A stretch of 23,383 nt of DNA from DASYHS01 sp035998295 (GTDB lineage: Bacteria; Pseudomonadota; Alphaproteobacteria; Azospirillales; Azospirillaceae), in assembly GCF_035998295.1 (NCBI RefSeq), contig NZ_DASYHS010000023.1, forward strand, positions 1 to 23,383, read 5' to 3'. Below, one piece after another: positions 7,084-15,446 of this stretch; the stretch's first letter is position 1; every line of letters begins with the position of its first letter. Position numbers and translations under genes: made by a program. The notes below the pieces were generated by a model. The model was not told the DNA's origin and did no database searches. It saw only the letters and a program-made list of their open reading frames with translations.

Positions 7084-8031
7084 ATGCTTGATGATGCAAA
7101 GAAAAATCAGGTTCCGCTGAAGGCCGGAACCAATCGCCGTCTTTTCATGGGAGGAGCGGCGCTTGGTATGGCATCGTTCAGCCTGGTGGCTTCCGGACGG
7201 TTCTCCGCCATGGCGCAGGAAGCCGGGCAGGACGTTCCGCAGGATGCTCCGCCACTGACCGACGAGCAGATTCTGAATTTTGCGCTCAACCTCGAATACC
7301 TGGAAGCGGAGTTTTATGAACGCGCGGTGTTCGGCCGCGGGCTTCCTCTCGAGGACGTGACGGGCCAGGGCTCTCTGGGGCCGGTGTCGGGCGGCCGCCA
7401 AGTCCCCTTCGAGACCGATGCAATCCGCAAGTATGGGCAGGCCATCGCCGAAGACGAGCGCAACCACGTCCGGTTCCTGCGGTCCGCATTGGGAAGCGCC
7501 GCGGTGGCGCGTCCCGCGCTCGACCTGGACCGTGCCTTCACGACGGTGGCCCGGGCCGCCGGCCTAGTCGGTCCCCAGGAAACCTTTGATCCCTATGCCA
7601 ACGAGAACAATTTCCTGCTTGCCGCGTTCATCTTCGAGGACGTCGGCGTCACCGCCTACAAGGGGGCGGCACCTCTCATCACGAACAAGACCTTCCTGGA
7701 AGCCGCCGCCGGCATCCTCGCCGTGGAGGCCTATCACGCCGGCAATCTCAGGACCGTCTTGTTCGACCGCGGGCTCTTCGATCCGGTTGAAAAGATCTCC
7801 GACGCCCGGGATTCGCTCGACGGTCCGGAGGACCTCGACAAGCCGCTGCGCTTCCCCGACGGCAAGCCCGTCATCGCGCCGACCGACGAGAACGCCATCG
7901 CCTTCAGCCGCACGCCGGAGCAGGTCCTGAACATCGTGTATCTCGGCGGCGAGGCGGCGGATTTCGGGTTCTTCCCGAACCGCGTCAACGGGTCCTTCAA
8001 TCTCTCGCCGGTCGCCGTGCTCCCCGAGTGA
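7084..8031 (+). CDS. Tat-exported ferritin-like domain protein (desiccation-related type)
   Basis: A 315-residue exported protein. The N-terminus has a twin-arginine signal: NRRLFMGG at ~17-24, a hydrophobic stretch and a probable cleavage after AMA near residue 44. The mature part is a Ferritin_2-type four-helix bundle with the metal-ligand pattern E (LEYLEAEFYE, ~71-79), ExxH (ERNH, 125-128), E (IFEDVG, 185) and ExxH (EAYH, 215-218). Such proteins are periplasmic or extracellular and resemble the plant desiccation protein PCC13-62; the biochemical role is not settled. ATG 7084 has GGAG eight bases upstream; the ATG at 7036 would add 16 residues without a ribosome site. It lies between the two oppositely oriented gsp blocks, so it is a candidate T2SS cargo (inference). 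Confidence 0.85.
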   Translation: MLDDAKKNQVPLKAGTNRRLFMGGAALGMASFSLVASGRFSAMAQEAGQDVPQDAPPLTDEQILNFALNLEYLEAEFYERAVFGRGLPLEDVTGQGSLGPVSGGRQVPFETDAIRKYGQAIAEDERNHVRFLRSALGSAAVARPALDLDRAFTTVARAAGLVGPQETFDPYANENNFLLAAFIFEDVGVTAYKGAAPLITNKTFLEAAAGILAVEAYHAGNLRTVLFDRGLFDPVEKISDARDSLDGPEDLDKPLRFPDGKPVIAPTDENAIAFSRTPEQVLNIVYLGGEAADFGFFPNRVNGSFNLSPVAVLPE

Positions 8032-8053
8032 GGGGGGATACCGGCGATGGCGT

Positions 8054-8091
8054 GGGGCAGGACGGCCGGCACGATCCGGCGATCCTGTCCC
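8054..8091 (+). terminator. Possible hairpin between the ferritin-like gene and gspK
   Basis: GGGGCAGGA (8054-8062) pairs with TCCTGTCCC (8083-8091) with one G-U, and an inner GCCGG/CCGGC stem extends it. It sits 22 bases after the ferritin-like stop and before gspK, so it may attenuate read-through into the gsp genes. There is no T-tract. Confidence 0.4.
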
Positions 8092-8128
8092 GGTCCCGGT
8101 GGCGCTCCGTGGATCCGAAGGGAACGGA

Positions 8129-9004
8129 ATGGACCGGACCACACGGCGGTTCGTGAACCGGCTGCGCGGCTCCGGGGCGATCCCGGGCCGACAGCGTGGG
8201 ATCGCGCTCCTGAGCGTGCTGTGGGCGCTTGCCCTTCTATCGACGCTGGCTGGAGGGCTGGTCGCCGAGGCCCGCACGGATGCCCGCATCGCGCGGAATG
8301 CCGTCGAGGCCGCGCGGGCGCGGGCATTGGCCGAGGCCGGCGTCGCCCGTGCGATCCTCGCTCTGGCGACGTCAATACAGTCGGGGATGATCTCGCGGCC
8401 GGACGGATCGCCCGCGATCTATGCGTTCGCCGACGGTGAGGTCCAGGTGTCGGTGCGGGACGAAGGCGGCAAGATAGACCTCAATCTCGCACCGCGCGAG
8501 GCCCTGCAGGGGCTGTTCCTGTCTCTCGGCATCGACCGGGCGAGTAGCGAGTCGTTGACGGATGCCATTTTGGACTGGCGCGACGGCGACACGTTGCGCC
8601 GGCCCGCCGGTGCCGAGGACGAGGACTATCGGCGTGCCGGAGTGGCATCCGGTGCGAAGGACGCGTCCTTCATAGCGGTCGAGGAACTTGCCCGCGTTCT
8701 GGGAATGGCACCGGAAGTCTACGCGCGCCTGGAGCCGCTGGTGACGGTCCATTCCCGCATGATCCGGGTCAATCCGGATACTGCGCCGCCGGAGGTCCTG
8801 GCCGCGGTCGCGGGGACGGCGAGCGCCGGCCCCGCGACGGCTTCCTATACCATCAAGACGCTCTCGGTAACGGCCTTGGCCCATACCGACCAGGGGGGGC
8901 GTTACGGCATTGAGGCGATCGTCGACTTCACCGGGACGGCATCCGATCCGTTCCATGTCCATGCGTGGCGGCAGGTCTCGCCGGGTGCGACGGCGTCCCG
9001 CTGA
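8129..9004 (+). CDS. gspK: Type II secretion minor pseudopilin GspK
   Basis: A 291-residue protein, the largest pseudopilin. After a ~33-residue leader comes RGIALLSVLWALALLSTLAG; cleavage is expected after the Gly. As is typical of GspK, the Glu at +5 found in other pseudopilins is missing (Ser here). The body has the SAM-like/helical landmarks of GspK: KIDLNLAPREALQGLFLSLG, LTDAILDWRDGD...DEDYRRAG and IAVEELARVLGM...YARLEPLVTVHS, then NPDTAPPEVLAA. It caps the pseudopilus with GspI and GspJ. ATG 8129 follows AAGGGAACGGA. It opens the K-E-F-G-H block, an arrangement that separates it from its partners I and J on the other strand. Confidence 0.92.
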   Translation: MDRTTRRFVNRLRGSGAIPGRQRGIALLSVLWALALLSTLAGGLVAEARTDARIARNAVEAARARALAEAGVARAILALATSIQSGMISRPDGSPAIYAFADGEVQVSVRDEGGKIDLNLAPREALQGLFLSLGIDRASSESLTDAILDWRDGDTLRRPAGAEDEDYRRAGVASGAKDASFIAVEELARVLGMAPEVYARLEPLVTVHSRMIRVNPDTAPPEVLAAVAGTASAGPATASYTIKTLSVTALAHTDQGGRYGIEAIVDFTGTASDPFHVHAWRQVSPGATASR

Positions 9005-9026
9005 ACTCGGGCTTGGGTGGATTGTC

Positions 9027-10799
9027 ATGGACGATGTGGTAGCGAATCGGCCGAGCCCCCGGCGGCGCATCGAACGGATCGCTGCTTGCGACGAAGAGCG
9101 GGCATCCTTCGAACGGGCTTTCGTGGATCGGCTGATCGCCTCCGGTTCGACGCTGGACCGAAACGACCTTGATCGCATCCGCCGAACCAAAGACGCTACC
9201 GAGCGGCTCGACGGCCTCGTTCTGAAACTCGGGCTGGTGTCCGAGGCCGAAGCCGTCGATGCGCTCTGCGCGGTTCTCGACCTGCCGAAGTCCGAGCTCG
9301 ACGGCGATCCCGTCGAAGCCGTCGTCGAAGGCCGATTGCCGCTCAAATTCCTGAGAGAAGCCCGTGTCCTTCCGTTGCGCGGCCTCGGGGGCGACATCGC
9401 GCTGGCGATGGCCGATCCGCTCGACACCTTCGCGGTCGAGGCCGTGGAATACGTCCTGGGCGAGCCCGTGATCCCCTGCGTGGCGATGCCCTCGGCCCTG
9501 GACGCCACGCTGGAACGGCTGGGCGACCGTGGCCGGGCATCGATGAGCGACATCGTCGAGGACATCGGAACGGCCGAGAACGGGATGGATCTCGACGGCG
9601 CGGAGGATGTGGAGCGTCTGAAGGATCTCGCGAGCGAGGCTCCGGTCGTCCGTCTGGTCAACCTGCTGATCGGCCGCGCCGTCGAGGAGCGTGCTTCCGA
9701 CATCCACATTGAATCCTTCGAAGGCACGCTGAGGGTCCGCTACCGCGTCGACGGCGTGCTTCGGCCCGTCGAGGCGCCGCCGAGCCGTTTGCGGGCGGCG
9801 ATCATTTCGCGCATCAAGATCATGGCCCGGCTCGACATTGCCGAGCGGCGCCTGCCGCAGGACGGGCGGGTCAAGCTGTCGCTCAGGGGACGGGACGTGG
9901 ACCTGCGCGTCGCGACGGCCCCCACGCTCCACGGAGAGAACGTGGTGCTGCGCATACTCGACCGCAGCGGTGTCGTTCTCGACCTGCCCCGGCTTGGGTT
10001 CGAGGGACGGGCGCTGGAGGAGTTCGCCGCCTCGATCGAGAGACCCCATGGCGTCATCCTGATCACCGGGCCGACCGGAAGCGGCAAGACGACGACGCTC
10101 TATGCCTCCCTTCTGAGGTTGAACGCGCCCGAGAAGAAGATCGTCACGGTCGAGGATCCGATCGAGTACCAGGTGGACGGCGTCAACCAGATCCAGGTGA
10201 AGCCGCAGATCGATCTGACCTTCGCGACCGTCCTGCGCTCCGTGCTGCGCCAGGATCCCGACATCATCATGATCGGCGAGATACGGGATCAGGAAACTGC
10301 CAAGATCGCCGTTCAAGCCGCCCTGACGGGGCATCTGGTCGTATCGACCCTGCACACCAATGGCGCGGCCGCTGCTATCGCGCGCCTGATCGACATGGAA
10401 GTGGAGGACTATCTTCTCGCGTCGACGCTGGCCGGGGTCCTGGCTCAGCGATTGGTCCGAACGCTCTGTCCGGCCTGCAAGCGTCCCCACGCGAGATTGC
10501 CCGAGACGGCGAGGCACCTCGGCGTGGAACGGTTCGCCGACGGCCCGCCGATCCTGCATCAGGCGGTCGGGTGCGAGCACTGCAACGGCACGGGTTACCG
10601 GGGCCGCCTCGCCATCCTGGAATTCCTTCCCGTATCCGAGAACGTGGCGCGGCTCATTCTCGATCGCGTCGACGCGAGACGGATCCACGATGCGGCGGTC
10701 ACTGCCGGCATGCGCACGTTGTTCGAAGATGGCGTCCGCAAGGCGCTCGCCGGGCTCACCTCCCTGGAGGAAGTGCTCCGTGTCGCACGGGAGACGTGA
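9027..10799 (+). CDS. gspE: Type II secretion ATPase GspE
   Basis: A 590-residue cytoplasmic hexameric ATPase that powers pseudopilus assembly. An N1E/N-terminal domain occupies ~1-180 and binds the GspL cytoplasmic domain. The catalytic half contains the N2E region with RASDIHIE (~222-229), Walker A GPTGSGKTTT (348-357), the Asp box VEDPIEYQVDGVNQIQV, Walker B PDIIMIGEIRD (411-421) and the His box TGHLVVSTLHTN (434-445). A zinc-type tetracysteine follows (Cys481/484 and Cys516/519, in CPAC and CEHC). All catalytic motifs look intact. ATG 9027 with a GGGTGG site is preferred; the open frame extends upstream into gspK. gspF begins two bases after its stop. Confidence 0.96.
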   Translation: MDDVVANRPSPRRRIERIAACDEERASFERAFVDRLIASGSTLDRNDLDRIRRTKDATERLDGLVLKLGLVSEAEAVDALCAVLDLPKSELDGDPVEAVVEGRLPLKFLREARVLPLRGLGGDIALAMADPLDTFAVEAVEYVLGEPVIPCVAMPSALDATLERLGDRGRASMSDIVEDIGTAENGMDLDGAEDVERLKDLASEAPVVRLVNLLIGRAVEERASDIHIESFEGTLRVRYRVDGVLRPVEAPPSRLRAAIISRIKIMARLDIAERRLPQDGRVKLSLRGRDVDLRVATAPTLHGENVVLRILDRSGVVLDLPRLGFEGRALEEFAASIERPHGVILITGPTGSGKTTTLYASLLRLNAPEKKIVTVEDPIEYQVDGVNQIQVKPQIDLTFATVLRSVLRQDPDIIMIGEIRDQETAKIAVQAALTGHLVVSTLHTNGAAAAIARLIDMEVEDYLLASTLAGVLAQRLVRTLCPACKRPHARLPETARHLGVERFADGPPILHQAVGCEHCNGTGYRGRLAILEFLPVSENVARLILDRVDARRIHDAAVTAGMRTLFEDGVRKALAGLTSLEEVLRVARET

Positions 10800-10801
10800 C
10801 G

Positions 10802-12022
10802 ATGGCGCGCTACCGGTACAAGGCCGTCGGCAATGACGGCGAGATCGTCGAGGGCGAAATGGAGGCAGCCGACCGTGCCCTCGCCTCGGACCGGCTGCGT
10901 GGCGCGGGCCACTATCCGATCCGGGTCGAGGAGATCGCAGCGGGTAGCCGCGAGAGCCTGCTCCATCGCGATCTGTTCGGCGCCCGTCCGGTCAAGGCGC
11001 GCCAGATCGCAGTTATCACGCGGGAACTTGCGACGCTGCTGGGGGCCGGACTGCCGTTGGACAGGGCCTTCACGGTTCTGAGGGGCGTCAGCGAAACCGG
11101 GCAGGTCGAGAAGCTGCTGACCGGCATTCAGGAAAAGGTCCGCGGAGGCTCGTCCCTGGCCGATGCGATGGCGGCGCAGGGTTCCGTCTTTCCGCGCTAC
11201 TACGTCAGCATGGTCAGAGCCGGAGAGGCCGGGGGAGCCCTGGAACTCACACTGGCCCGGTTGGCCGATCTGCTGGAGAAGGCCTACGCCCTGCGCGAGA
11301 GCGTCAAGTCGGCTCTCGTCTACCCCGCCATACTCCTCGTCTTCGCAGGACTTTCCGTCATTCTCCTGCTGACCCTGGTACTGCCGCAATTCGAGCCGCT
11401 GTTCGAGGATGCCGGCGAGGCGCTGCCCTGGGGAACACGTCTCTTCATGAGCCTCGGCGATGCGGTCGAGCGTTACGGGCTGGTGGCGTTGGCGGTCGCC
11501 GCGGCGGTGCCCATGGTCCTGAGGCGCCTGCTCGCGGATCCCGGCCGGCGCCTGCTCCGGGACCGCATGCTGCTCTCGGTTCCAATGCTCGGGAGCCTGA
11601 TCGCTCTTGCCGAAACGGCACGGTTCACGCGCACCATGGGCACGTTGCTGAGCAATGGCGTTCCGATTCTGACGGCACTGTCGATCGTTCAGGAGACGGT
11701 TGCCAATCGATCCATTGCGGTGACGCTCGGGCGAGCGCAGGCGAGCCTGAAGTCGGGAGGGGGACTGGCGGCCCCGCTCGGGGCGGCCGGAACGATTCCG
11801 CCGCTGGCGGTTCATTTGATCAGGGTCGGTGAGGAAACCGGCGCTCTCGATACGATGCTGACGAAGATCGCAGACATCTACGACCAGGAAGTCGGGCGGA
11901 GCGTGCAGCGCCTGCTCGCCCTGCTCGTGCCGGCCCTGACCGTCATCCTCGGCTTGGTCGTCGCCGGCATCATCTCGTCGATCCTGGTGGCCATTCTGAG
12001 CGTTAACGAACTGGCGTTGTGA
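10802..12022 (+). CDS. gspF: Type II secretion inner-membrane platform protein GspF
   Basis: A 406-residue polytopic inner-membrane protein with two repeated GspF/PilC domains. It begins MARYRYKAVGNDGEIVEGEM, a typical GspF N-terminus. The first cytoplasmic domain (~65-168) has ITRELATLLGAGLPLDRAF and MVRAGEAGGALE; the second (~270-365) has TARFTRTMGTLLSNGVPILTAL and LIRVGEETGALDTML. Membrane segments are at ~171-195, ~225-241 and ~371-400. It links the GspE ATPase to the growing pseudopilus. The gene starts two bases after the gspE stop, with GGGAG eight bases upstream inside gspE, so the two are translationally linked. Its length matches the family. Confidence 0.95.
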   Translation: MARYRYKAVGNDGEIVEGEMEAADRALASDRLRGAGHYPIRVEEIAAGSRESLLHRDLFGARPVKARQIAVITRELATLLGAGLPLDRAFTVLRGVSETGQVEKLLTGIQEKVRGGSSLADAMAAQGSVFPRYYVSMVRAGEAGGALELTLARLADLLEKAYALRESVKSALVYPAILLVFAGLSVILLLTLVLPQFEPLFEDAGEALPWGTRLFMSLGDAVERYGLVALAVAAAVPMVLRRLLADPGRRLLRDRMLLSVPMLGSLIALAETARFTRTMGTLLSNGVPILTALSIVQETVANRSIAVTLGRAQASLKSGGGLAAPLGAAGTIPPLAVHLIRVGEETGALDTMLTKIADIYDQEVGRSVQRLLALLVPALTVILGLVVAGIISSILVAILSVNELAL

Positions 12023-12047
12023 GATTTCGAAGGACGGAGAGGGATCA

Positions 12048-12500
12048 ATGGGCCGTGACCTGCATGCGAGAAACGGCCGGGAGGCGCGGCGCGCCGGCGA
12101 GCGCGGTTTCACGCTCCTGGAACTGCTCGTCGTGCTGGCGATTCTCGGCATGCTCGCCGCTTTCGCGGCGCCCCAGGTCCTGAACTATCTCGGAGGCGCC
12201 AGAACCGATGCGGCGCGGATCCAGATTCAAAACCTTTCCTCCGTCCTCGATCTCTATCGCCTCGACGTCGGCCAATACCCGCCGCAGCAGGAGGGGCTGG
12301 AAGCCCTGGTCGATGCGCCGGACGGGGCCGATGGCTGGAGGGGGCCGTATCTGAAGCGGCGCGACGCCCTGGTCGATCCCTGGGGACGGCCCTACCAATA
12401 CGCCAATCCCGGGCGCAGCGGCGCTTACGACATCTATAGCCTGGGCGCCGACAACGCGGAGGGCGGATCCGGTGAGGATGAGGACGTCACCAACTGGTGA
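12048..12500 (+). CDS. gspG: Type II secretion major pseudopilin GspG
   Basis: A 150-residue protein, the main subunit of the pseudopilus fibre. The leader ends in ERG, followed by FTLLELLVVLAILGMLAAFA with Glu at +5. The globular part carries the GspG signature: LDLYRLDVGQYPPQQEGLEA, WRGPYLK, DPWGRPYQYANPG and the C-terminal DIYSLGADN...DEDVTNW region that forms the calcium site. The leader is longer than average (about 20 residues). ATG 12048 has AAGGACGGAGAGG upstream. The end overlaps gspH by 29 bases, so the two pseudopilins are likely co-translated. Confidence 0.95.
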   Translation: MGRDLHARNGREARRAGERGFTLLELLVVLAILGMLAAFAAPQVLNYLGGARTDAARIQIQNLSSVLDLYRLDVGQYPPQQEGLEALVDAPDGADGWRGPYLKRRDALVDPWGRPYQYANPGRSGAYDIYSLGADNAEGGSGEDEDVTNW

Positions 12501-12939
12501 TGCCGGAGGAGCCGCGGGCTTCACCCTGATGGAACTGCTCGTCAGCCTGGCCGTCCTCGGTCTCGTGCTGGCGCTGGTTCCGGGCCTGCTGCCGGACTCC
12601 CGCAGCTCCGCCAATGTCGAGACCGTGGCGCGCGGCATCGAGGCGGGTCTGCGCCTGGCCCGCAGCGAGGCGATGTCCGACAACCGCCCCGTCGGGTTCG
12701 TCCTCGACATGGTGGCCCGATCCTATGGGATAGAGGGGGGCCCATGGCGGCCGGTACCGGACGGGATCGTCGTCGAAACGGTGACCGCACAGGCCGAAAC
12801 TCTCGGGAAGGGAGCCATCGGCATTCGTTTCAATCCAAATGGAAGCTCGACCGGCGGCCGTATCACGGTGACCGATGGCGTCAGGCACCATCGCGTCTCC
12901 GTCGACTGGCTCACTGGGCGCATCTCCGCGGTCCCATGA
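12472..12939 (+). CDS. gspH: Type II secretion minor pseudopilin GspH
   Basis: A 155-residue minor pseudopilin. A short leader ends in AAG before FTLMELLVSLAVLGLVLALV (Glu at +5). The body has RGIEAGLRLARSEAMSDNRPVGFVLD, the conserved GspH stretch where the first strand follows the pilin helix, and ends IRFNPNGSSTGGRITVTDG, also typical. GTG 12472 is spaced eight bases from GGAGGG and is preferred over ATG 12478, which would lose two residues. It overlaps gspG. It is the last gene of the K-E-F-G-H block and is convergent with the beta-propeller gene. Confidence 0.9.
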   Translation: MRMRTSPTGDAGGAAGFTLMELLVSLAVLGLVLALVPGLLPDSRSSANVETVARGIEAGLRLARSEAMSDNRPVGFVLDMVARSYGIEGGPWRPVPDGIVVETVTAQAETLGKGAIGIRFNPNGSSTGGRITVTDGVRHHRVSVDWLTGRISAVP

Positions 12940-12988
12940 GGATGATGAGCACGGGCGGCCGTCGCCGACGGACGCCTGCGCTCCTTGC

Positions 12989-15055
12989 TTACGGCCGCTC
13001 GGCGGAATCCGCGTCCTGTCGGGTGACCTTCCAGATCGCGCCGGTTCCCGCCATCTCCCGATACGGCGGCTCGTTCTGCTGTTCTTTAAGCGACATGTCG
13101 ATCACGACCACACCGTAGTCGACGATGTAGAGCGCGTCGTCCGGACCGAACTCGACCTCGAACGGCCGGTCCAGGCCCTGCCCCTGAGCGTTCTGCGCCG
13201 ATGCCGGGCCGGGTTGCGCGTTCCGGACGAACGGCATTGTCTCCCCGGTTTCGGGATCGACCCGAACGACACGGTAGCCGGCCGGGTTCTTGCCGCGAAC
13301 CGGGTTGGTCGGCGGGGCGAGATCACCCCATTCGGCGACGAACAGGTCGCCCGCGAAGTCGCCCCAGACTTCCGGCGCCACGTCGATCATCGAGGGTGAG
13401 GAATTGAACGGGTGCAGAGAGACCACGAGAGAGGGATCGGGCGGAGTGAGCCCGCTTGCCTCATGATCGATGACGAAGCCCAAGGTTTTGCCTTGCGGCT
13501 CGCCGTCCACGAACACCATCGCCTGATACTGCTCCGGCGGCTCGAAGCGGGGATCGGTGAGAGGCTCGAGTGCGGCGGAGAAATCCGGTACGCCATACCA
13601 TGTGCCCTCCTCGACCCTGTAGACGGGGTCGTATTCGTCCTGGACCGGACGGGAGCCGCGGATGTCGTAGCCGTTCTGCGCGGCGTACATGGCGCCCGTT
13701 TCCTCGTCCCAGGCAAGGCCGAGCAGGTTGCGGAAGCCCCATGCATACGGCCGGATCGTGCCCTCGGCGTCGGCCGGATCGAACACCAAGATCGAGCCGC
13801 CGCACTTGTTGGTGCCCTCGATTCTCTGGCCCGGTCGCGTTTCGGTCCCGAAGGGAACGTAGGCACCGGTGAGGACCGTGTCGTCCGGGTCGTTCCGGGT
13901 CATGAAGTTGGGCGACTGGAAGTTGCGTCCGGTGAGGACGATGTCCTGGCAAGGCGTCGTGTGCAGGTTGGGGCTCTTCATGATCCAGGGCGCGACCGAC
14001 GGTCCAACCACGCCGGCATTACCGGCCGCGCCGACGCTGACATACATCATTCCGTCGGGGCCGACCCGGATGTCGTTGATCTGGTGCTCGGACTGGCTGT
14101 CGACGATGCCGCTGAAGACCTCCGTCACCTCGCCGTCGGGCGTTGCCCGGGAGACCGTACCGGTCAGATCCTCGGCGTCGCGAAGCGTAAAGTAGAATGC
14201 GCCGTCGTGCCAGGCGAGCCCGACCACGGCGGTCATTACGCCCTTGTCGGTCAGGTCGACGACCGGCGTCGCCCGACCCTGCTCCACGCGCAAGATGCGG
14301 ATTGGCTCCTTCTGCTCGGGGTAGAGCGCGCCACCAGCCTCCACGACGTGCATCCGACCCTGATCGTCCCAGGCGAGCGATGTCGGGAAGTTCAGTCCGT
14401 CCACGACCTTTTCGATCCGGTAGCCGTCCGGCAACCGCAATATCGTCTCTCCGCTGCCTCCGGCACCGGTTGGCCCTGCTTGGCCCCGTCGTTGCGGCTC
14501 CTGTGCGGAGGCCGATCGCGGATTTCGCCCCTGGCCCATGCTGGGAGCCTGAGCGACGGCGCGGGGAACGAGGATCGCATCCGCCGCGTGGATTTCGCTG
14601 TCGGCCGCGTTGTCGCTTTCGACAGCCGTTGCGGTCTCCTGGCCCGACCCGAGGGCGAATCCCTGATCGGCATTGGCGACGGTGATCTGCCCGTCTTCCA
14701 TGGTATCGGGAGTCGCGCGCAGGTCGCGTGCGTCGTGCGCTCCGCCGAGAGCGGGAGAATGCTTGGCGAAATCCGCCAGCCGCCTCCTGGCCCGATCCTG
14801 CATCGGCCGATCGAGCACATCTTGCGGCAGCGCCTCGAACGCCTCGCCGATCGGGGCGGACATGGTGAGGGGGCTTGCGCCCTTGCGTTGCTCGACCGGG
14901 CCGGCCGGCGCAATCGCCCTCGCGAGCATGCTGAACCGAGCGTCCGGCTCGATCGTCTCCGAGATGTCGGTTGCCCAAACCCCCATGGGGGTCAGGCCCA
15001 GCGATACTGTCGCAACGAATGGCATCAGACTTCGGCGTGATGAAGCGACTTTCAT
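12989..15055 (-). CDS. Secreted glucose/sorbosone-dehydrogenase-like beta-propeller protein
   Basis: A 688-residue exported protein. A Sec signal (MKVASSRRSLMPFVATVSLG to VWA, ~1-28) is followed by ~170 residues of low-complexity, Ala/Gln/Glu-rich sequence without a recognised domain. A six-bladed propeller of the GSDH/PQQ-dependent sugar dehydrogenase type fills ~205-688, with GLNFPTSLAWDDQGRMHVVE, INDIRVGPDGMMYVSVG, PYAWGFRNLLGLAWD and FEVEFGPDDALYIVDYG. Such enzymes oxidise sugars or sorbosone with PQQ, but many homologues are uncharacterised and PQQ dependence is not shown here. The start at 15055 has AAGGGGA seven bases upstream; a longer open frame to 15151 lacks both a ribosome site and a signal. 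It lies, reversed, between gspH and gspL, so T2SS cargo is a natural hypothesis. Confidence 0.82.
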   Translation of the reverse strand: MKVASSRRSLMPFVATVSLGLTPMGVWATDISETIEPDARFSMLARAIAPAGPVEQRKGASPLTMSAPIGEAFEALPQDVLDRPMQDRARRRLADFAKHSPALGGAHDARDLRATPDTMEDGQITVANADQGFALGSGQETATAVESDNAADSEIHAADAILVPRAVAQAPSMGQGRNPRSASAQEPQRRGQAGPTGAGGSGETILRLPDGYRIEKVVDGLNFPTSLAWDDQGRMHVVEAGGALYPEQKEPIRILRVEQGRATPVVDLTDKGVMTAVVGLAWHDGAFYFTLRDAEDLTGTVSRATPDGEVTEVFSGIVDSQSEHQINDIRVGPDGMMYVSVGAAGNAGVVGPSVAPWIMKSPNLHTTPCQDIVLTGRNFQSPNFMTRNDPDDTVLTGAYVPFGTETRPGQRIEGTNKCGGSILVFDPADAEGTIRPYAWGFRNLLGLAWDEETGAMYAAQNGYDIRGSRPVQDEYDPVYRVEEGTWYGVPDFSAALEPLTDPRFEPPEQYQAMVFVDGEPQGKTLGFVIDHEASGLTPPDPSLVVSLHPFNSSPSMIDVAPEVWGDFAGDLFVAEWGDLAPPTNPVRGKNPAGYRVVRVDPETGETMPFVRNAQPGPASAQNAQGQGLDRPFEVEFGPDDALYIVDYGVVVIDMSLKEQQNEPPYREMAGTGAIWKVTRQDADSAERP

Positions 15056-15446
15056 GGCATGTCCCCTTGTCGAAGCCGGCGATCGCCTCGCTTTGTGCAA
15101 TGGTACGCATCCGCGACCCGCAGTCGCGGACGAACATCTGCGGCCGCTCATCTGCCAGCCCGTATCGAGAGGCGATCATGGCTTCGTACGGGGCAGTTCG
15201 CGTTGCTCTCCTCTCCGGTCGGTGGTCGGCTCATCCCTCAACGGGTCGGTGTCGAAAAGATTTCGGCCTCGGTGAGCAAGGCGGCCCGCGCAGTGTGAAC
15301 GGCGCCTCGCGACCTGCGGCACCCAGCTGATCCGGCGGCATTTCAGTGCGTCACCGGGGTGTTCCCGGGCAACTTGCGGGGCGCGGTGCTGTTGATAGGC
15401 GAATCGGCGGTCGGGGAAGGCCGGGAGACGACGCCGGGAGACGACA
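15056..15446. promoter_or_regulatory. Divergent intergenic region between the beta-propeller gene and gspL
   Basis: A 391-base gap that must carry promoters in both directions. It contains a perfect dyad CCGCGAC-N5-GTCGCGG at 15111-15129, in the leader of the beta-propeller gene, and a tandem 13-nt duplication next to gspL. I see no clear -35/-10 pair, no EcfG-like site and no convincing gene. Confidence 0.4.
15420..15445 (+). repeat. Tandem 13-nt duplication carrying two ribosome-binding sites for gspL
   Basis: GCCGGGAGACGAC occurs twice in direct succession (15420-15432 and 15433-15445), ending one base before the gspL ATG. Each copy carries a GGGAG core; only the second is at a normal distance from the start codon. 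The duplication may be a slippage product that affects translation of gspL. Confidence 0.8.

Noticed and set aside
8928..10688. 586-codon minus-strand open frame opposite gspE
   Set aside because: It mirrors gspE, whose ATPase motifs are all intact. The antisense translation has no family features or ribosome site.
10595..12151. 518-codon minus-strand open frame opposite gspF and part of gspG
   Set aside because: Composition (Arg, Gln, Asp-rich) is typical of a shadow frame, and gspF on the other strand is certain.
13412..15040. 542-codon plus-strand open frame opposite the beta-propeller gene
   Set aside because: Shadow of the propeller gene; no domain and no signal.
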